A stretch of DNA of 64,000 nucleotides from Plazaster borealis (GCA_021014325.1 CM037473.1:23550822-23614821), one strand, 5' to 3'. Shown: positions 1 through 11,510, numbered from the stretch's first letter. Notes: generated from the sequence alone by a model not told the origin. Made by a program: numbers and translations.

Positions 1-1048
1 TTAGGAAACAATATCTACCTTAGGGAGAAGTGAGTGAAACCGAAATAATCCACAATGAAGTCTTTTGCACCTGCTATATAAATTGAGAATGGCCCCCTTG
101 TTGTTTGACCTCCTTGTGCCAATCTAGCACAGACAGGTAGCCTGTCAAATCCCCACCAAAAGGTCACTAATCACCTGTTATAACATTTATCCCCAGTCTC
201 ACCACCTTACGCCATCCCAATCCAGCCACCTCCTCCCCTGGAGCAGGCCCAGCGACATCCACACCATCCCCATGCATTCTTTGACTTGTAAATAGGCATC
301 ACACCATCACACCAACCCCCTAAGTGGGTCTCAGATCAATGGTCCTGGGACACTTGGGGTTTAGTTGGCCTAAATGCTCTGACATCCCAGTCATGAATTT
401 TCAGTCGGAGAAGCTGAGGGTATCACTTTACGGCAATCCAAGTCGGGCTTTTGGCCCTGGTGTAATGGCTCCAGATGCTTGAGTTTGTCTTGAAGAGGCT
501 GATCACGTTACCTGTGCCAAGCACCTGGATAGGCTGGGGGGTGACAAGGACGTGCATACTGGCCCAAATCTAGGCCAATTAACCCTTGGTCTCCTTGGGC
601 TGATGGGGAACAGGGTGATTTGTGACAGGAAATTTTGCATTTTTTCCCCGTTTTTTTATTACCTGGCTTTAATATTATGATGGGGGAAATAACGTCAGTG
701 TCAACAAAGAAGCATGAGGATGAGGATTCTGTTGTTTGGATGGGTAGTTTGGTTTCATGGACAAGATAGTATCATATTCATCTGCGGTACATTGTAAATT
801 AGTCTGGTGCCCACTTGACACATAATATTGGTAACATCAGTGTTTCCAGATTGTGTACTACTTGAAAGGTCACTTGTCGGTGTAGAGTGAAGTACAGGTT
901 CATCCAGTTAAAGTCAGTAAAATCATTGAGAAAGGACCTACCGGTATGGTAAAATAGAGACCTTACATTTAAAAGCAAGAAAACATCAGGTGAAGTCTAA
1001 AGAGTAGAAACGAAATTGGGAACCTATTTTTACACTGATTGCTTAACC
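1..1048. other. Unassigned non-coding DNA
   Basis: No convincing exon, RNA gene or repeat copy was found. A pyrimidine-rich stretch lies at about 190-330. Confidence 0.5.
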
Positions 1049-1216
1049 AGGCCTGATAATTCACGGAGGCATTGCCTCCATTGCCACTGGTCATTGCCTT
1101 AGTGCCCCTTGAAATGCTCCATTAGAAATTCAAAGTTTAGTCATAGAGGTGCCCTTCCTTTACCAAGGAGAAACGCCTTGGTGCCCTTGCCCTTTCAAAA
1201 ACGAAGCATCTGGCCT
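1049..1216 (+). repeat. Dispersed repeat family E
   Basis: It begins AGGCCTGATAATTCACGGAGG and contains TTGCCT...GGTGCCC phrases that recur at 3085-3303, 8931-9411 and 16505-16605. A related E2 subfamily lies at 30067-30215, 32265-32405 and 39480-39655. No terminal repeats or coding capacity were seen, so the class is unknown. Confidence 0.6.
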
Positions 1217-1231
1217 AGCTTAACTTCCAGG

Positions 1232-1389
1232 GGTCGATTTTACAAAACTCTTCCTAACTTAGGACTAGTCCTAGGCAATGCTAAGAGATAGGACTAGTCT
1301 TAAGTACTGGTCCTAACTTAAGACTAGTCCTATCTCTTAGCATTGCCTAGGACTAGTCCTAAGATAGGAAGAGTTTTGTGAAATCGACC
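1232..1389. mobile_element. Near-perfect hairpin MITE with 5-bp target duplication
   Basis: The two halves are almost exact reverse complements, starting GGTCGATTTTACAAAACTC and ending with its complement; the inner arms carry GGACTAGTCC repeats. CCAGG occurs directly on both sides (1227-1231 and 1390-1394), the expected target-site duplication. Non-autonomous, with no ORF. Confidence 0.85.
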
Positions 1390-1667
1390 CCAGGCTTGTT
1401 AGATTAGTAGTATTTTCAATGCACTCTTCCAGTAGCTGTTAAGTGTTAGTATACCCTTCAATGTACCATGAATGAGGCTTTGACTAACCAAAACTTGTTC
1501 AAAAACTTTTCTTTACAATGTTGGTTTCTTGAAGAGGATTTATTCTGTTCCTCTAGCTTTTATAACTATATGCATAATTAAAACAGTCGCTGAAAGTTTC
1601 ATACATAACACATTATGCTTATAAATTGGTTTTTTAAATACATTTTTTACCATTTCTTTGTTTTTTT

Positions 1668-1806
1668 TAGACCCCTTTGCATGTCACAAACTCAAACAGC
1701 ACCTTAACTGATGTCAAAGTAAAACATAGTATTGGCTGAGAGTTGTTTCAAGCGTGTATACCTGTGACTTCAGTGATGGTGGCCAATGCAGTAGGGTAGG
1801 CTATAA
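1668..1806 (+). mobile_element. Family F inverted-repeat element
   Basis: Copies lie at 17955-18090 (minus) and 50606-50758 (plus). All share GACCCCTTGCAT-like ends and an inner TTGGCTGAGAGTTGT. The ends are imperfect inverted repeats. No coding capacity. Confidence 0.65.
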
Positions 1807-1977
1807 TATAGATTTAGAGGTCATTCAGACCATGGAGGTAGGAAGAAACAGTAAAGCTACACAGAAAGTGTCTTTGGCTTACAGAGATTGGCTATAGCGA
1901 CATTGTTAAAGAATACTCCATTTCAGCAATCCAGCCGTAGCCACTGCTCAAACGATTAATCTTGACATGGCCTACTA

Positions 1978-2409
1978 TTAAAGGTAGGGTAACACATTGG
2001 TTTTTTTCAATGTTATGCTGATTTGTAGGTAAAATTATAAAGAAATATATAGGCCTAAGGGCCACGTGTTAAAACTGAATACAGTGTCTACTTGCTGTGG
2101 AAACAGCCGAAAATTGTCACACGAACGTTGAATCCATCCACATTTAGTGAGGTGACTGCAGGTACCAATTGCATCTCTGGCTGCAGCATTCGCTAATGAA
2201 CACCAACCCTCAGAAATCTGAAAAAAATGATTCATGCATGAATCGTTTTGTTTCTCAGATTCAAATGTTTTCGGGTTAAAAATCATCCAAACCATGTTAC
2301 TTTTCTCAACAAAGTTTTTACTACTAACAGTTGCAGTGCTTCTCACCAAGTAAGTTTTTATGGCCATTAATTTTTGGAGTACTTACCAATCTATGACCCT
2401 ACCTTTTAA
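1978..2409. mobile_element. Family G TTAA-ended MITE
   Basis: The ends are TTAAAGGTAGGGT and ACCCTACCTTTTAA, inverted repeats next to TTAA, as expected of piggyBac-type target use. A second full copy is at 58864-59295 and an internal fragment at 53165-53360. The 110-codon minus-strand frame inside is a chance ORF. Confidence 0.75.
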
Positions 2410-2854
2410 GTGGGTCTTACTCCTTTTGAACTCTTCATATTGTTGAACCCTTGTGTGTCTAAATGATTTCAAAGTTTAACTAAATTATTGCCGGGTTTTA
2501 ACCCCTAAAAGTTAGACCTTCAAGTCAGAGGATTTATCTCTAAACCACTTCAGTTTTATCTTTTAACATTGTGTGTGGATAGAATAAAATCGGCCACATG
2601 TGGTCTAAGTCAAGCAGAAGGACACACAGGTTTTAAAACTGAAGATAAACCACATCAGGTTTAACTGTCTGTCAGGCCAAGCTGTTTGAACCGGAGGTAA
2701 AATAAAAATAAAAATAAACTGTCCCGCTTAGAGCTTATAGAGGTGACTTTAGTACGCTGTCTGAACATAGCCTTAAAAAAGTTTGATTTTGGGATATTAT
2801 TTTCAATGATTAGTTGATGGCAAAGAGTGTTGAAGTGGATACATTATGTCCAAA
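2410..2854. other. Unassigned non-coding DNA
   Basis: No exon or shared repeat was recognised. An A-rich run lies at about 2700-2720. Confidence 0.4.
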
Positions 2855-3060
2855 GCCAAATTTCATAGAGCTGCTAAAGCAGAAAGTATTGCTTTAAAAG
2901 TTTCTGCTATAAAGCATGAACAAAGAGAATACCAGTCACAAATTGTTCATGTACGTGTGACATGGTATTTTGGATGGTAACCTTATTCTGATATGTATAA
3001 TTTTGTTGTGCTTAGCTACTTTTTCTGCCTAAAAAGCAGCTCTATGAAATTGGGCCCTGG
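2855..3060. mobile_element. Family I foldback MITE
   Basis: The ends CCAAATTTCATAGAGCTGCT and AGCAGCTCTATGAAATTGG are inverted repeats around a core containing CATGTACGTGTGACATGG. Copies lie at 24377-24575 and 56288-56484, with diverged relatives at 7601-7720, 29338-29453 and 59862-60348. I recall this family as abundant in echinoderm DNA. Confidence 0.8.
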
Positions 3061-3084
3061 CCTTATGTTATACTTTGCTCTCGT

Positions 3085-3303
3085 ACAGGGCAGGCATGTT
3101 TTTTTTCTTAGTAAAGGGCACCTCTACCTGTTAAAGTGCCCAAGTTTGTTTCCTTCACACGTTAAAGCAATGTAAGTGGGACCAAAGTCGTCCCAGAAAT
3201 GTATAAAGAATACGTGGGAGATTTGCACGGTCTATATTAAATTTCTACTGGAACATTTCAAGGGGCACCAAGGCAATGACCAGGGGCACAGAGGCAATTG
3301 TGT
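3085..3303 (-). repeat. Dispersed repeat family E, antisense and broken copy
   Basis: The reverse complement reads GCCCCTGGTCATTGCCTTGG and GGTAGAGGTGCCCTTTACTA, matching the copy at 1049. The two matching parts are separated by unrelated sequence. Confidence 0.55.
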
Positions 3304-3878
3304 TTATTGCCCCCTTGAAGAAACCCTGTATTTCTCAGGGTGATCTGCACTCTCGTATCAACTTGATGCAAACACTTTTGAATATCAACAGTGGTGTTTT
3401 AGAATGTTAAAACAAAATCAGTGCAACTCAATGTTCAATACCAGTGCTTTAGTATAAGATCTTGATGGGATCGGCCCTTGAACAAAGTATTATATCAAAT
3501 ACCACTTACTCAACACCTGTATACTGTAACAGGACAGTGTGCTAATTTTGTCTCGTCCTGACAAGCCAAGGAAAGTGCACAGGAACCATCGGTATAATTT
3601 ACACATCTAATAACACTCGAGTAGGGGAAATCAGGATACAAATTAATGCAAGAATATTTCCTGTGTTGAAAGGGAGAGAGGATCTCCTGCAGATAGTGTT
3701 AACACCCCGTGCAACTCAATAGACGTGGCACTATAGGACGTTCACCCGAACTATTTCACGCATGCTTTGACTCTTGACTGTTTTTAATAGTGGGAAGTTG
3801 AATGACTTTATGGCTTGACATTGATTGTGTCCAACACTTAACGGACTGTACTAGAGGAAAACTTTGTTTCCCTAATAG
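3304..3878. other. Unassigned non-coding DNA
   Basis: No exon, RNA or shared repeat was recognised. Confidence 0.4.
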
Positions 3879-4215
3879 CTTGTTGCTACTGAATATCAGG
3901 CACTCTGTCACTCACATTGTAGCAAGCTTAGTGATTGCTCTTGTAATGTTACTGAGATCACACACTGTAGCTGAGATTTAGTCAAGGTACAGGTGGAACA
4001 CCGATGTTGTGACAAATGTCACATCACAGTTTCAACTTGATTAAAATCTTGCTATAAAGCCACCCCAATCGATCAAAAACCAACAGCATGTTTTGTTTGA
4101 TTGTGTTAGACTGAGGCTTGCACTGGTAAACTGATTGTGCTTTACATGGGATCAGGCATACCACGATAATCAGAGACCAAGTGTCAGGGTGTGAAGTAAC
4201 CAAGAGGTGTTGAAT
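3879..4215 (+). repeat. Family J repeat, copy without MITE
   Basis: It aligns along its length with 24251-24736: GAATATCAGGCACTCTGTCA, AAGGTACAGGTGGAAC, CAACAGCATG and GGGATCA near the end. This copy lacks the family I MITE found inside the other. Class unknown. Confidence 0.7.
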
Positions 4216-4254
4216 ATTGTGTGAGCATGGAGCTTTTCTACCTCCGTGTTACAT

Positions 4255-4479
4255 GTAGTCTTGGTGCAAGACATTATCATGCAGTTTCTTGGTAAACGCA
4301 GGATTACCACCCTTTACTTGGCTCACCGCTAGCAGGCGCTATCATCTTTCTGATCTGTCAGGCAGGTTCGTTGATGTGTACAGAAGGCCCTCTATGGATG
4401 AATCGTAAAAGAGCTGAATCGCTATACAGCGTGCAGTAGGGCAGTAAAATGTGCCAAGAATGTCTTGCACCAAGACTAC
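4255..4479. mobile_element. MITE with 20-bp terminal inverted repeats
   Basis: It starts GTAGTCTTGGTGCAAGACAT and ends with the exact reverse complement. Inner sequence near GCGTGCAGTAGG resembles part of the foldback at 23311-23470, which also begins AGTCTTGCACCAAGAC. Confidence 0.75.
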
Positions 4480-4875
4480 CTCCATGGTGAGAGTGAGGAA
4501 GGATCCCAATAAATAATTCAAGGGAGTTTGTTTTTTTGGAAGAATAAATTCATTTCCATTCTCTAGCCATTCTCACACCATTTCTCACACCATTTTAATC
4601 AACCTCTGAAAATGTCATCAAATTCGCTGGTCATGCTCTAGTGAAAAAAATGAGTTCATGTCAAAGATTTTATTTGCTAATATGCTTATTTCGGCAATCA
4701 AAATTAGCAAGGGTGATTTGGGGATCTTCAAATGCTGTTTAATTTTGTAACAATAATCATAATAATAATAACAACAGGCATCTCAAAGCTCTTATTATTT
4801 TGTTAAGATAGGTTTTTTTGAATATTTTTTTAAATTATGAGACCCGTTTTTTGGGTCACCTTTTGAGGGTTTAAA

Positions 4876-4953
4876 GGTGCTGCGGTGCATTCAGCAACCA
4901 CTGCCAGAAACACTGGTGCTGCGGTGCATTCAGCAACCACTGCCAGAAACACT
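4876..4953 (+). repeat. Perfect 39-bp tandem duplication
   Basis: Two identical 39-bp units, 4876-4914 and 4915-4953, abut the 3' part of an antisense Leu-SINE. The unit is a multiple of three and reads as a 13-residue repeat (AAVHSATTARNTG) in a short open frame, which I take as incidental. Confidence 0.9.
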
Positions 4954-5162
4954 GCAGCAAACCTTTCTCTTAACGATAAAGGTGAAATGGGTTCTTTTGC
5001 GTGCATTACACAACACACGAGACCTACAGCTTCACGTCCCATCCGAAGGATGAATCAATCATGGTTAAGTGGATCTTGCTTAAGACTGGCACTCGGACCC
5101 ATACTCTGCTGATCAGAAACACCAGAGTTTGAGTCCAGTGCGCTTGACCGCTCGGCCATAAA
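4954..5162 (-). mobile_element. Leu-tRNA-derived SINE, antisense
   Basis: Read in reverse, it starts TGGCCGAGCGGTCAAG, passes a class-II variable arm region and a box-B-like GACTCAAACTC, and continues into the body ending near TTAACGATAAAGG. It matches the plus copy at 12600-12885. Confidence 0.75.
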
Positions 5163-5548
5163 CACTTGGGCAGTATTTCAGATGAACAAACAATTCTCTG
5201 GAAGATTTATACTGGTATATGAAATATGTAACCAGTGAGAACTCATAAATCTTTGTTGAAAATGAGTCTGTATTAATGTTTAATAACTGCATTCAACAGG
5301 CCAACCCTTTCAATACATTTTCTGTGTTACTTGTTTCGAGAACATTTATAAAACATTGAGAATTTTACAGTTTTCGTTTAGTCTGTCACTCAGTCTCACT
5401 CTGAAAATAAAAATTGTCATGATACTTTGTAATTGGCACAAAATTATGTAGGTCTATGTTTTAAAGTGAGCCTGTAATAGTAGACTCATGATAGGTTGTC
5501 ATAACATATTCCAGCAACCCTGGCATACCGCAGAGCCTTTAAGCTAAT
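5163..5548. other. Unassigned AT-rich DNA
   Basis: Nothing recognisable was seen. Confidence 0.4.
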
Positions 5549-5947
5549 TTGTGTCCATGTTCAGATTCTGTAGATACAGCAGTTAGCAGTTTGCGCTGCA
5601 AGGGTAGACTGCATCCAGACAGTGTTTTCATCTTGTCATCGGATCCAATCCCCTTGTATTGTAACACCATCACAGCAGCATCTGCCACACGGTTCATTAA
5701 CACCCCTGAGCCCCCTCAATACCCCTCACCTAGCAGTCCACAAATAAACCATGCTTGCCTGATCGCTAGAAAAAAAACGAAGAAAAAACCCAGTAGTGCT
5801 ATGAAAACATTTACTAACCCCGGATATAGTCCCCAAACAGCTGTGTCAGTTAGTCCCAAAGCAAGCAAAGCAAATCGTCTCTGTTTTGTGTTGATTTTTT
5901 TTTTTTTTTCGCGAAGGAAGCGTGCCGGCGGGGTTTGCTTGTATTAG
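5549..5947 (+). other. Unrecognised 132-codon ORF, possibly an exon or chance ORF
   Basis: The open frame contains a Pro/Ser-rich stretch (NTPEPPQYPSPSSPQIN) followed by a Lys-rich segment (ARKKTKKKPSSAMK), then runs into a long T tract from about 5898. TTCAG at 5560-5564 could be an acceptor, but no convincing donor is visible and there is no start ATG near the beginning. I found no other copy in the window. The low-complexity, charged composition would suit a disordered part of a regulator, but the poly-T end argues against a normal exon. Function unknown. Confidence 0.15.
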
Positions 5948-6080
5948 CTACTGAATACCTGCGGAGACGATCTACGCTGTGTGTTTGCATAGGGTCAGTT
6001 GAAGCCAGTCTCCTGACTGAGGGGAGGCTGGGTTGATGCCGTGCGGCTCTGCTCGGCAGCTCAGAGAGACTAGGGGATGT
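5915..6080. promoter_or_regulatory. GC- and CpG-richer block, possible promoter-like segment
   Basis: After the T tract the sequence becomes GC-richer with several CpGs (TTCGCGAAGG, GTGCCGGCGGGG, CCGTGCGGCTCTGCTCGG). It is not part of any repeat seen elsewhere in the window. No TATA box or splice donor could be assigned. Promoter or 5' UTR is only a guess from composition. Confidence 0.15.
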
Positions 6081-6298
6081 GATTCAATGTAATACACACT
6101 TAAATATTTCAGTTGCTGTGCATTTTATTTTAGATCTCCAAACAGACTAAAAAATATGGTTCCTGAAGTGAAATGAGCTACATGTAGGAGAATGTAGAAT
6201 ATAAAGGGAATGGCTGACAACTGTGTATGAAAATAATTATGAATTTAAACTTTGGAATAAAAAGCATGCAGCGGTGAGACAGGTCTTTTTCATTTGAA

Positions 6299-6350
6299 GG
6301 GGTGGGGGGGGGGCACAGAGGGGGCATGGCTTTTCAAGGGGGGGGGCTGG
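6299..6350 (+). other. G-tract cluster
   Basis: Four G runs (4, 10, 5 and 9 bases) occur within about 50 bases. Loops of 6 and about 13 bases make a G-quadruplex possible but not ideal. Confidence 0.5.
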
Positions 6351-6368
6351 TTTTTGTTTGTGGTGGCA

Positions 6369-6463
6369 GGGCTTAAAATTTACACTGGACCGCAGGCTCG
6401 AGGCCAGTGATTTCAGCACCGGGCCAGTTAACTCATGAGTGGACAAGTCCGGAGGTCTTGTGT
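6369..6463 (+). repeat. Family K dispersed repeat
   Basis: It contains TTTACACTGGACCGCAGGCT...GGGCCAGTTAACTCATGA, shared with 45648-45745 and, in reverse, about 28305-28390. Confidence 0.6.
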
Positions 6464-7600
6464 TTTTGTTTTTAATGTTGATTTTCAGTCTTTAAGTCGG
6501 ATAAATCTTTTCAAATTCTGTCGAGTATTGAAGTTTTATACATACCCATATTTCAAATGAAATAAATCTTCTCCTAAAGCTTGTTTAAATGTTCAAACAG
6601 TTCAAATGTTAAACTGTATCCAATGGGAACTTTTTTTTCTTTCTCATTTCAATTCTGGTTTTGTAACAAAAGTTATGGTCCAGTAAACTTATTGAGCTAC
6701 TACAATTTATAAGCCCTGTAGTCTTGTGGATTTTCATCCTAAATTTGAGCCTTTGGGGGAGGTGTCATTTTACCTGTACGTTTTCGGAACAATCTTATAT
6801 TTTTACCAAATTGACCTGACGTGGTTGAGCCAATTTGGGCGGCGTTCATGCATTTTAGATGACGTCCTCAATATCTTTACTTGACTCCCAAGATGGCAGA
6901 CCATGGGCAGATAGTACATGTGACGCCATTGCATTGTGATTCACATAATGTTTTGCAAGCTTGTAAAAGTTCCATGCCAGCAAACTTTTTTCAACTGGCT
7001 TTAAATCATGTCGACAAGTAACAATAACTTGGAACGTGCCATTGTTAAGTTAACTTTTGAGTTTTGTTACCATGGAGCTTGTTACGTACTCAAGAAATTT
7101 GACTAATTTTTTTTTTTTACCACCTTCCCTCTTCCACAAGGGAAGGTGCCAGTCAATTTGGCCTCTTAGCACTGCCTGCATCTGAGCGTGACCACAGGAA
7201 TGCTGGGATAAGAATGGCAGTCTGACATGCCAACTGCATGACTCCTTCCCCTCCCTCTAACCCCCAAAACACATACACAGGATTAGCATAAATTGCATGG
7301 TTGCACAATCAGTCAATCTGTTTTCCCCTTGCTTTACCCTGTAGAGCAAGCCAACCCCCTCAGTTTACACCTGAATTATACCTTGGTGCTGTAACTGGCC
7401 TTGCTTCAACAAACTGAACAAACAAATCCAATTAGAGAGTGAGCCATTAGAATCGCACCAGGAAATGTGGATTTCCAGTCAATTGTTTCCCATGGGAGAC
7501 CATTCTCGTACACTCTGTGATCTTGTCTCAAAGAAGAAAGATGAAGTGTATGCACTGAATAGTCATTGCTGTATGCTGACACCAGCTAAACTGATTAACC
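6464..7600. other. Unassigned DNA with one short hairpin
   Basis: A 10-bp perfect stem (CACCTTCCCT / AGGGAAGGTG, 7121-7148) follows a T run. The phrase at about 6815-6960 (GACTCCCAAGATGG) loosely resembles 35220-35365. No exon was recognised. Confidence 0.4.
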
Positions 7601-7720
7601 CTGCAGGGTGCAATTTCATGGCTCTGCTTACCATGGAATTCCGTGCTTACGGCCCATATCTATATGCTTCACAAGTTGCACAGAATTTTGTGGTAAGCAA
7701 AGCCATTAAGTTAGACCCAG
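7601..7720. mobile_element. Short foldback element related to family I
   Basis: CAATTTCATGGCTCTGCTTACC at the left pairs with GGTAAGCAAAGCCATTAAG at the right. A similar element lies at 29338-29453. Confidence 0.6.
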
Positions 7721-8930
7721 GTCGCTAGCCCTCTCTAGCTGACCCCACAAAATCACCGATAAGTCAGTAACTAATTAATTTACTATTAATTTTACTACTT
7801 TAATTTTACAATGAACTTACATGTAATGCACGTCAATAATGCCATGCGCAAAAACAATTGTTGATAAGAACTACTTTAGAGGGAGGAGGGGCAAGGTTCT
7901 TATCAAATTCGGTATTCAGGTTTTAATGAAAACAGTTTATGCTCTGTCAGGTAATCTGTCCAAGTTCATTGAGCTTATTTATATTGTGCGATTGAAAAGT
8001 AACAACAGTGATTTGTGGGGTCTTCAAAAGCTGTTTCCTTTAAATTTTGACAGTATGTGTTTGGTACACGCTCCCTTTCACACGCAGTCTCTGCAGTCTT
8101 CGCATGCTCAAATGTAATAGACATTTTATTACAATCAAAAAATACAAAAAATGGAGTAAAATCAAGTAAAATAAATAGGCGTGGTTTGGGCCAAAGAAAT
8201 GTTTTTCTTTTCAATAATTATGTACCTATTCTGTACTTTGTCTTTAAAGATGCATCAACGGATTTTGCAGCAGATGGAGGGTAAACAAAATTGCTAAAGA
8301 TATTAGAAAGCAATTTTTTTCAGTTGAAGAAGTTGTATACTTTAGTTTGGGACGCTGACTGGAAAACTGTCAACAATCACTAATTATTAGTTAAATGAGT
8401 TATTGTCAGCGATATTACGCTATGTACAAACGATTTGCATGTTACAATTCTTTTGTGCATTGTGCATGGATGCGAAAATAGTTAACGATTGAAACATCAA
8501 TCAAAAGTTTTTGGGAGAACAAAAATGCAAGTTGTGGTCTTTCGGCGAAAACTAAGGCATTGAAACTTTCACAAACTAGAATAAGGAGCCAATGAGACTT
8601 ACATAATTTTGCCTCCAGATGCATTTGCATGAAAGAAAATCAAGATGTGTGTACTGTAGAAGAGGTTTATCAGGAAACTTATGCACTTTTTTGAGGTACA
8701 AATGTACATTTTTAGAATTTCAACATGATAGCTCGGTTGATTGAATCAAAGCATGGGTTTGAGAATGCATCTATAGCCACAACTGCAGGATTTCTCATTG
8801 AAGTTGATTTTATCTGTGCTTTCATTTGCAGAGCTTTTGGTGGCCCCAAATGATGCAAACAGATTTTGTTTACTGTGGTTGTGAGTTTAGTACACTATTT
8901 GAAGCAAAACTTGTTACGAAAGTTGTGTTG
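7721..8930. other. Unassigned AT-rich DNA
   Basis: Several overlapping short frames exist on both strands, but none has a recognisable domain or splice context. Confidence 0.4.
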
Positions 8931-9411
8931 CAGGCCTGATACTTCATGAGAGCAACAGGGGCAATTGCCTTCATGCCTTGTGTAATTGTTTTGGTGCCCT
9001 TTATGCTCCAGTAGAAATTAAAATTTCCCTCATAATCATAAAGGTGCCATGTCCCAAGGATTAACTGTCTTTGTCCCTGTAAGACGTGATAGGCCTACAT
9101 TGTGTATTGCAGGCCTGATACTTCATGGGGGCAACAGAAGCAGCTGCCTCCATGCCTCGTGTAATTGCCTTGGTGCCCCTTGAAATGCTCCAGTTAAAAC
9201 TTCCCTCGTAGTCATAGAGGTAACCTGTATTAAGGATTAATTGCCTTGCCCCTGTAAGACTTGACACATTGTGTATTGCTTTGCAGGCGTTTACTTACTG
9301 TTGCCTCCATGCCACTGGAAATTGCCTTGGTGCCCCTTGAAATGTTTCAGTAGAACTTTATACAGGTGCCCTGTACATAACTAAGGAAAAACTGCCTTGC
9401 CCATATGAGAC
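8931..9411 (+). repeat. Three tandem copies of family E
   Basis: Copies start near 8931, 9110 and 9283 (spacing 179 and 173). Each begins near GCAGGC(CTGATACTTCATG) and continues through GGTGCCCCTTGAAATG-like and TGTATTG phrases. The third copy is the most diverged and lacks part of the start. Confidence 0.75.
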
Positions 9412-10749
9412 TAAAGTATCGGGCGTGATTGCAAATCTCAGATAGAGAAATCACAGTGGTGTTAAAACTACTTTTTTAAAACCCCGACTTGGTAATCATA
9501 TCCCTGTTGGCAGATAAGCACAATTGTAGCAAATTGTTGATTTGAGGAGGTATGGAAATTGTTAAAGGGGTTTCTCCACTTGGATATTTTCCAGGAAAAG
9601 AAAACATTGACTTGTGATTATTGAAACTAGGGGCAGTGGGTAGCTGCAACAGCATTCCAATACACAAGTCCCTCTTGGAAATAAATTGCCTTGGCAAACA
9701 TGACTGAGTTATCCTGACAGTGCCTGTTTGGACAGCAATTTTTCATTTGGGAGAGATAATTACCCCCTGAATTACCCATGTTAGTGTTCAAGGGAGGAGT
9801 ACAAATACCTCCAACAATGCTGGAAATCAACCTAGCATGATATGCAGGTTGATTGACAGCTCAGACTGTACCACTTCTCTGGTACATGCAGGGGTGTTTT
9901 CCTCTACTAGGGTGAGAGGGTTGGTGGTGATTTTTTCACCATGTGCTAGGAAAGTCTTCTCTGGATGAATCAAGTTAAGCAAGCTATGGTTTATCTTGAT
10001 TATGACTTGTAGTTCGTCTGGAAACGTAGCAGCTTTGTTTTAAAACCAGATTTATAAGCCCCTAAAAGTGTAATGGACTTTGCCTGGTAGGCTTGATTGG
10101 CAGCTGTCACTGGGCTATTGACCCTGCAGAAATCCTTGCACCTGCAGATTAAGCCAGATTCTTACAAGATAAAAATTGTGTTGGCCATTTGATCCCCCTC
10201 CATGTAGCCAGTGTGGGTTTTGGGGTGTTTGTTTCATGGTTCCATGGCAGAAACAGGGCAACCATTATGGATTTGTAGAACCCATAAGATGAAAAGTTTC
10301 CTCAAGTTTGTAGTCCTTGCAAGAATATGTAGAGAGAAGTAAACTGGTGGGACTACTTGAGGAGTTGCATAAAGGCATGGGTGTGCTGTGTGTAGTGCTT
10401 GACTGTATGTTTTGGGTTGGCGGTTTTTGTTCCCATTATACACTCAATTCCAAGACATGTAAAGAATTGCGTATACATGGTAGCCCTGGAGAAGACCATT
10501 GAGTTCATTTGGTAATTGCTTGACTGCGTCCCAACAATGCCAACAACAACCCAAGCAGGAAATAGGAGTAGGTTTGCATTGAGCTGTCCAACAAGTCTGA
10601 ATGGCATTGTTGCGTTTGCAAAATCCAATTCAAAGCCTTATGTGAAAGGCTTTACATACATTGTCCTCTGTTGAGCATGTTGGGATTGGTTGAGTTAATA
10701 CTGTAAGTTCCTGGATCTATAAGGGCAAGAACTAAACTGGAGTTATCAT
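9412..10749. other. Unassigned DNA
   Basis: Scattered short frames occur on both strands without domain similarity. No repeat copy was identified. Confidence 0.4.
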
Positions 10750-11165
10750 AATAATACATAATAATAATACAAACTTATAAAGCGCACTTTCTAATAAAAG
10801 ATTACTCAAGGCGCTACAGAAAAGATACTACAAAGTATCAATCTCCACTACAGAAAATTACACCAAAACAAGAATGTTAATAACTTGCAGTAAACATAAG
10901 TTTCTTAATATGACTTCGAAATGTGTTGGGAGAGTGAATGTGTCTGGTGTCACTGGGTAGCTTGTTCCAAAAGACTGGTTCAACGTGAGAAAATGCTTGA
11001 TCACCATATTGGGTCGTACGAGATTTAGGTACAGTGAGTCGGGTTGAGGCAGCAGAACGGAGAGCATAACAAGAGTGCTTTATTTGAAGAAGATCTTTGA
11101 TGTAGGTGGGTGCATCAGAGTCGTCAGACAAGTGTGAGGACCTTGTGGTCAATTCGTTTCAGTTA
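10750..11165 (-). mobile_element. LINE 3' end (CR1/L2-like reverse transcriptase C-terminus)
   Basis: The minus frame at 11152-10877 encodes 91 residues containing YIKDLLQ, TTQYGDQAFSHVEPVFWNKL, PSDTRH and FRSHIKKLMF. This matches the usual C-terminus of CR1/L2-type retrotransposon polymerases (QPYxPxRxLRSS...YGxRAFSxxAPxLWNxLP...FKxxLKTxLF). A 3' UTR with AAGCGC and ATAATAAT tails follows. Only the tail of the polymerase remains, with no catalytic region, so it is a 5'-truncated dead copy. Confidence 0.75.
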
Positions 11166-11318
11166 CCGGGAGCCAGTGGAGTTCTTTAATAACATTAACT
11201 TACAGATTTCTTTTATTGGGCTTCATCTAGAGGCGTCTCAAAGCAGTCGTTAAATTAATACAGGTATACAGAGAGCAATTAGAAATTTTGAGACCCATAC
11301 TATCACTAACTTTCTATC

Positions 11319-11480
11319 CTATAAGGCTGACGGTCGTTGGGACACCACAGATGACTTTGCAACCCACTCTTTCCACTTACTGCTATCCTCCACAACCTGT
11401 TGTGAGATGGCAAAATCCAAACTTGTCCACTCCTTGATGTTGTCTTTCCACCTATTTCTTTCCTTTCCTCTTTTCCGTCC
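11319..11480 (-). mobile_element. LINE endonuclease/RT C-terminal remnant
   Basis: The minus strand encodes 53 residues to a TAG: it starts GRKRGKERNRWKDNIKEW and continues DFAISQQVVEDSSKW, ending SVVSQRPSAL. This is the basic C-terminal tail common in non-LTR retrotransposon polymerases (RKRGRPxxRWxDNIxEWTG...). It differs from the adjacent CR1/L2-like tail and so is probably a separate insertion. No upstream polymerase was seen. Confidence 0.65.
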
Positions 11481-11510
11481 TCATATAACTGTTCCTTGAA
11501 GTGATGGTTT

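Noticed and set aside
2035..2367. 110-codon minus-strand ORF
   Set aside because: It lies wholly inside a TTAA-ended MITE.
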